Of a stretch of DNA of 6,606 nucleotides, positions 5,663 through 6,606 are shown piece after piece. Under the pieces are notes generated by a model. It had not been told where the DNA came from, did no database searches, and saw nothing but the letters and a program-made list of their open reading frames with translations. The DNA comes from a bacterium (lineage in GTDB: Bacteria; Eremiobacterota; Eremiobacteria; Baltobacterales; Baltobacteraceae). Location of the stretch: assembly GCA_021782295.1 (NCBI GenBank), contig JAJXVC010000107.1, positions 1 through 6,606 on the forward strand, in the 5' to 3' direction. The stretch's first letter is position 1; each line of letters starts with the position of its first letter. Position numbers and translations under genes: made by a program.

Positions 5663-6606
5663 CCTTTGATAGCGAAGACTTCGATCTTCCGGCGCCCGAA
5701 CTGAAGCGCTGCGCGTTCGGAATCGAAGCCGAGATCGATGCGGTGGCCGATGATGGCGCCACCGGTGTCGCCGGCAACGGCGTATCCATAGCCGGGGATA
5801 AAGAGTTTGGTTCCCAAGGGTATAACGCGCGGGTCGACGGCGACGATTCCGTGACCGGCACGCTCGCCCGTAGCGGTAATCCCGCTGCAGCCCGTGCACC
5901 ACGGCGTATAAGCGGTCGCAACCATGCTGATTGCGTGTACGGCACGCAATTGCATTTTGCCGATACTCCGCGCCGTATAGTTTGAAAAGGCCCCGATATC
6001 CCCAACTCCGTCGAGAACGATGCGCGGGTGCGCGGCACGAACGGTCGTCGATGCGAGCGCCACGCGGCGTATGATGCCATTTGGATATTTGAAGTAGCGA
6101 TAATCGATGCGTCGTTCGCCGATCGACCCGACCGAAACGATTTTATGGGCACCGACCCGCATGTGCGTATCGAGATGATGGATCGTTCCCGCGCGTACCG
6201 GCACGACGACGCTGCGATCCCATGCAATAATATGAAAGAGCCTGACGCGCGAACCGTTGTGGAGCGTGGTGCCGAGCGAGGGAAATACTTTATCGAATTT
6301 TCCGATCTTCACACCTTGCATCGAAAGAAACGATCCGACGTCCTGTGCCGTCGTTGCAACGTGCTCGACTGAGGCGCCATCGAAAAAGACCACGTGAATC
6401 GCGCGCCGATAAATAATCGTCGCGCCGTTGCTCAACGGGGCGGCGGGTGCGGGCACGACTTCATCGCCGGGTGCAACGCGAATGCCCCGCTCGCGAAGGA
6501 ATTGGCCGACGTTTGCGGCGGTGCTTTGGTAGGGCATGCTCCGCGATCCGTCCTCGAAGAGGACGGTATAGGTGGTGGGCTCCGCAGCGCGCACGGCCGT
6601 GGTCGG
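5659..6606 (-). CDS. YabE/RpfB-like cell-wall protein: two DUF348-like domains, G5-like domain, C-terminal 3D domain (N-terminus cut off)
   Basis: The frame is open to the window edge, so the start, and probably the signal peptide or membrane anchor, lies outside. The GTG at 6594 is likely internal. Residues are numbered from that GTG. Two DUF348-like repeats come first: TYTVLFEDGSRSM to ATIIYRRA (8-65) and IHVVFFDGASVE to SRVRLFHI (66-122). A G5-like domain follows at about 123-197, containing KIVSVGSIGERRIDYRYF. The C-terminal 3D domain (about 222-311) has its three aspartates at D254 (AVDPRVIPLGT), D276 (GDTGGAI) and D287 (RIDLGF), plus the paired cysteines of WCTGCSG (C233, C236). The 3D fold is shared with lytic transglycosylase MltA and with Bacillus YabE/YocH, and DUF348 and G5 domains bind cell-wall components. 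A secreted peptidoglycan-cleaving or remodelling enzyme is likely; the exact bond cut is not known. It leads the block with rsmA, overlapping it by four bases (GTGA). Confidence 0.92.
   Translation of the reverse strand, partial: PTTAVRAAEPTTYTVLFEDGSRSMPYQSTAANVGQFLRERGIRVAPGDEVVPAPAAPLSNGATIIYRRAIHVVFFDGASVEHVATTAQDVGSFLSMQGVKIGKFDKVFPSLGTTLHNGSRVRLFHIIAWDRSVVVPVRAGTIHHLDTHMRVGAHKIVSVGSIGERRIDYRYFKYPNGIIRRVALASTTVRAAHPRIVLDGVGDIGAFSNYTARSIGKMQLRAVHAISMVATAYTPWCTGCSGITATGERAGHGIVAVDPRVIPLGTKLFIPGYGYAVAGDTGGAIIGHRIDLGFDSERAALQFGRRKIEVFAIKG

Noticed and set aside
5673..5683. Small inverted repeat CGAAG-A-CTTCG near the end of the 3D gene
   Set aside because: It has a one-base loop, no T-run, and lies inside coding sequence before a coupled downstream gene, so it is not a credible terminator.
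5663..5902. N-terminal extension of RsmA to 5902
   Set aside because: RsmA is complete at 274 residues from GTG 5662. The extension is the out-of-frame shadow of the 3D-domain coding region and is Arg-rich.
5526..6227. Minus-strand 233-codon frame across the 3D gene and rsmA start
   Set aside because: It runs in an alternative frame under two well-supported genes and is Ser/Arg/Ala-rich, as expected of a high-GC shadow frame.

Overview
The window is fully coding. It holds seven genes in two convergent, tightly packed blocks, and a gene is cut off at each edge. Base composition is GC-rich, with GC-ending codons throughout. A secreted M16 peptidase pair, a GT4/GT9 glycosyltransferase pair of the kind used for lipopolysaccharide-like glycans, and a YabE-like 3D-domain protein next to rsmA together suggest a high-GC diderm bacterium outside the well-studied phyla. 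Candidatus Eremiobacterota (WPS-2) or a related lineage fits my impression, but this is inference with low confidence and no marker here proves it.

Plus-strand block (1-4135): (i) the C-terminal part of an M16-family peptidase; (ii) a complete, secreted M16 homologue whose zinc site is destroyed but which keeps the Arg/Tyr pair, so the two probably form an active/inactive heterodimer; (iii) a GT4 glycosyltransferase of the WbaZ/mannosyltransferase type, whose only credible start is a CTG codon overlapping the previous stop; (iv) a GT9-like (heptosyltransferase-fold) protein. The junctions are TAATG, CTGA and an 11-nt overlap, so translational coupling is likely along the whole block.

Minus-strand block (4132-6606, transcribed right to left): a cell-wall protein with two DUF348-like domains, a G5-like domain and a 3D domain (N-terminus outside the window); rsmA (ksgA), the 16S rRNA dimethyladenosine transferase, joined to it by a GTGA overlap; and a CPBP-family (CAAX protease/bacteriocin-processing) membrane protein whose start lies inside the 3' end of rsmA. 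The order 3D/G5 protein then rsmA recalls the yabE-rnmV-ksgA neighbourhood of Firmicutes, here without rnmV.

The two blocks meet tail to tail, with stop codons overlapping in the four bases TTAG at 4132-4135. There is no intergenic DNA anywhere in the window. I see no tRNA, rRNA, CRISPR array, mobile element or convincing terminator. The observations most worth a second look are the CTG start of the GT4 gene and the split of M16 catalytic features between two adjacent genes.
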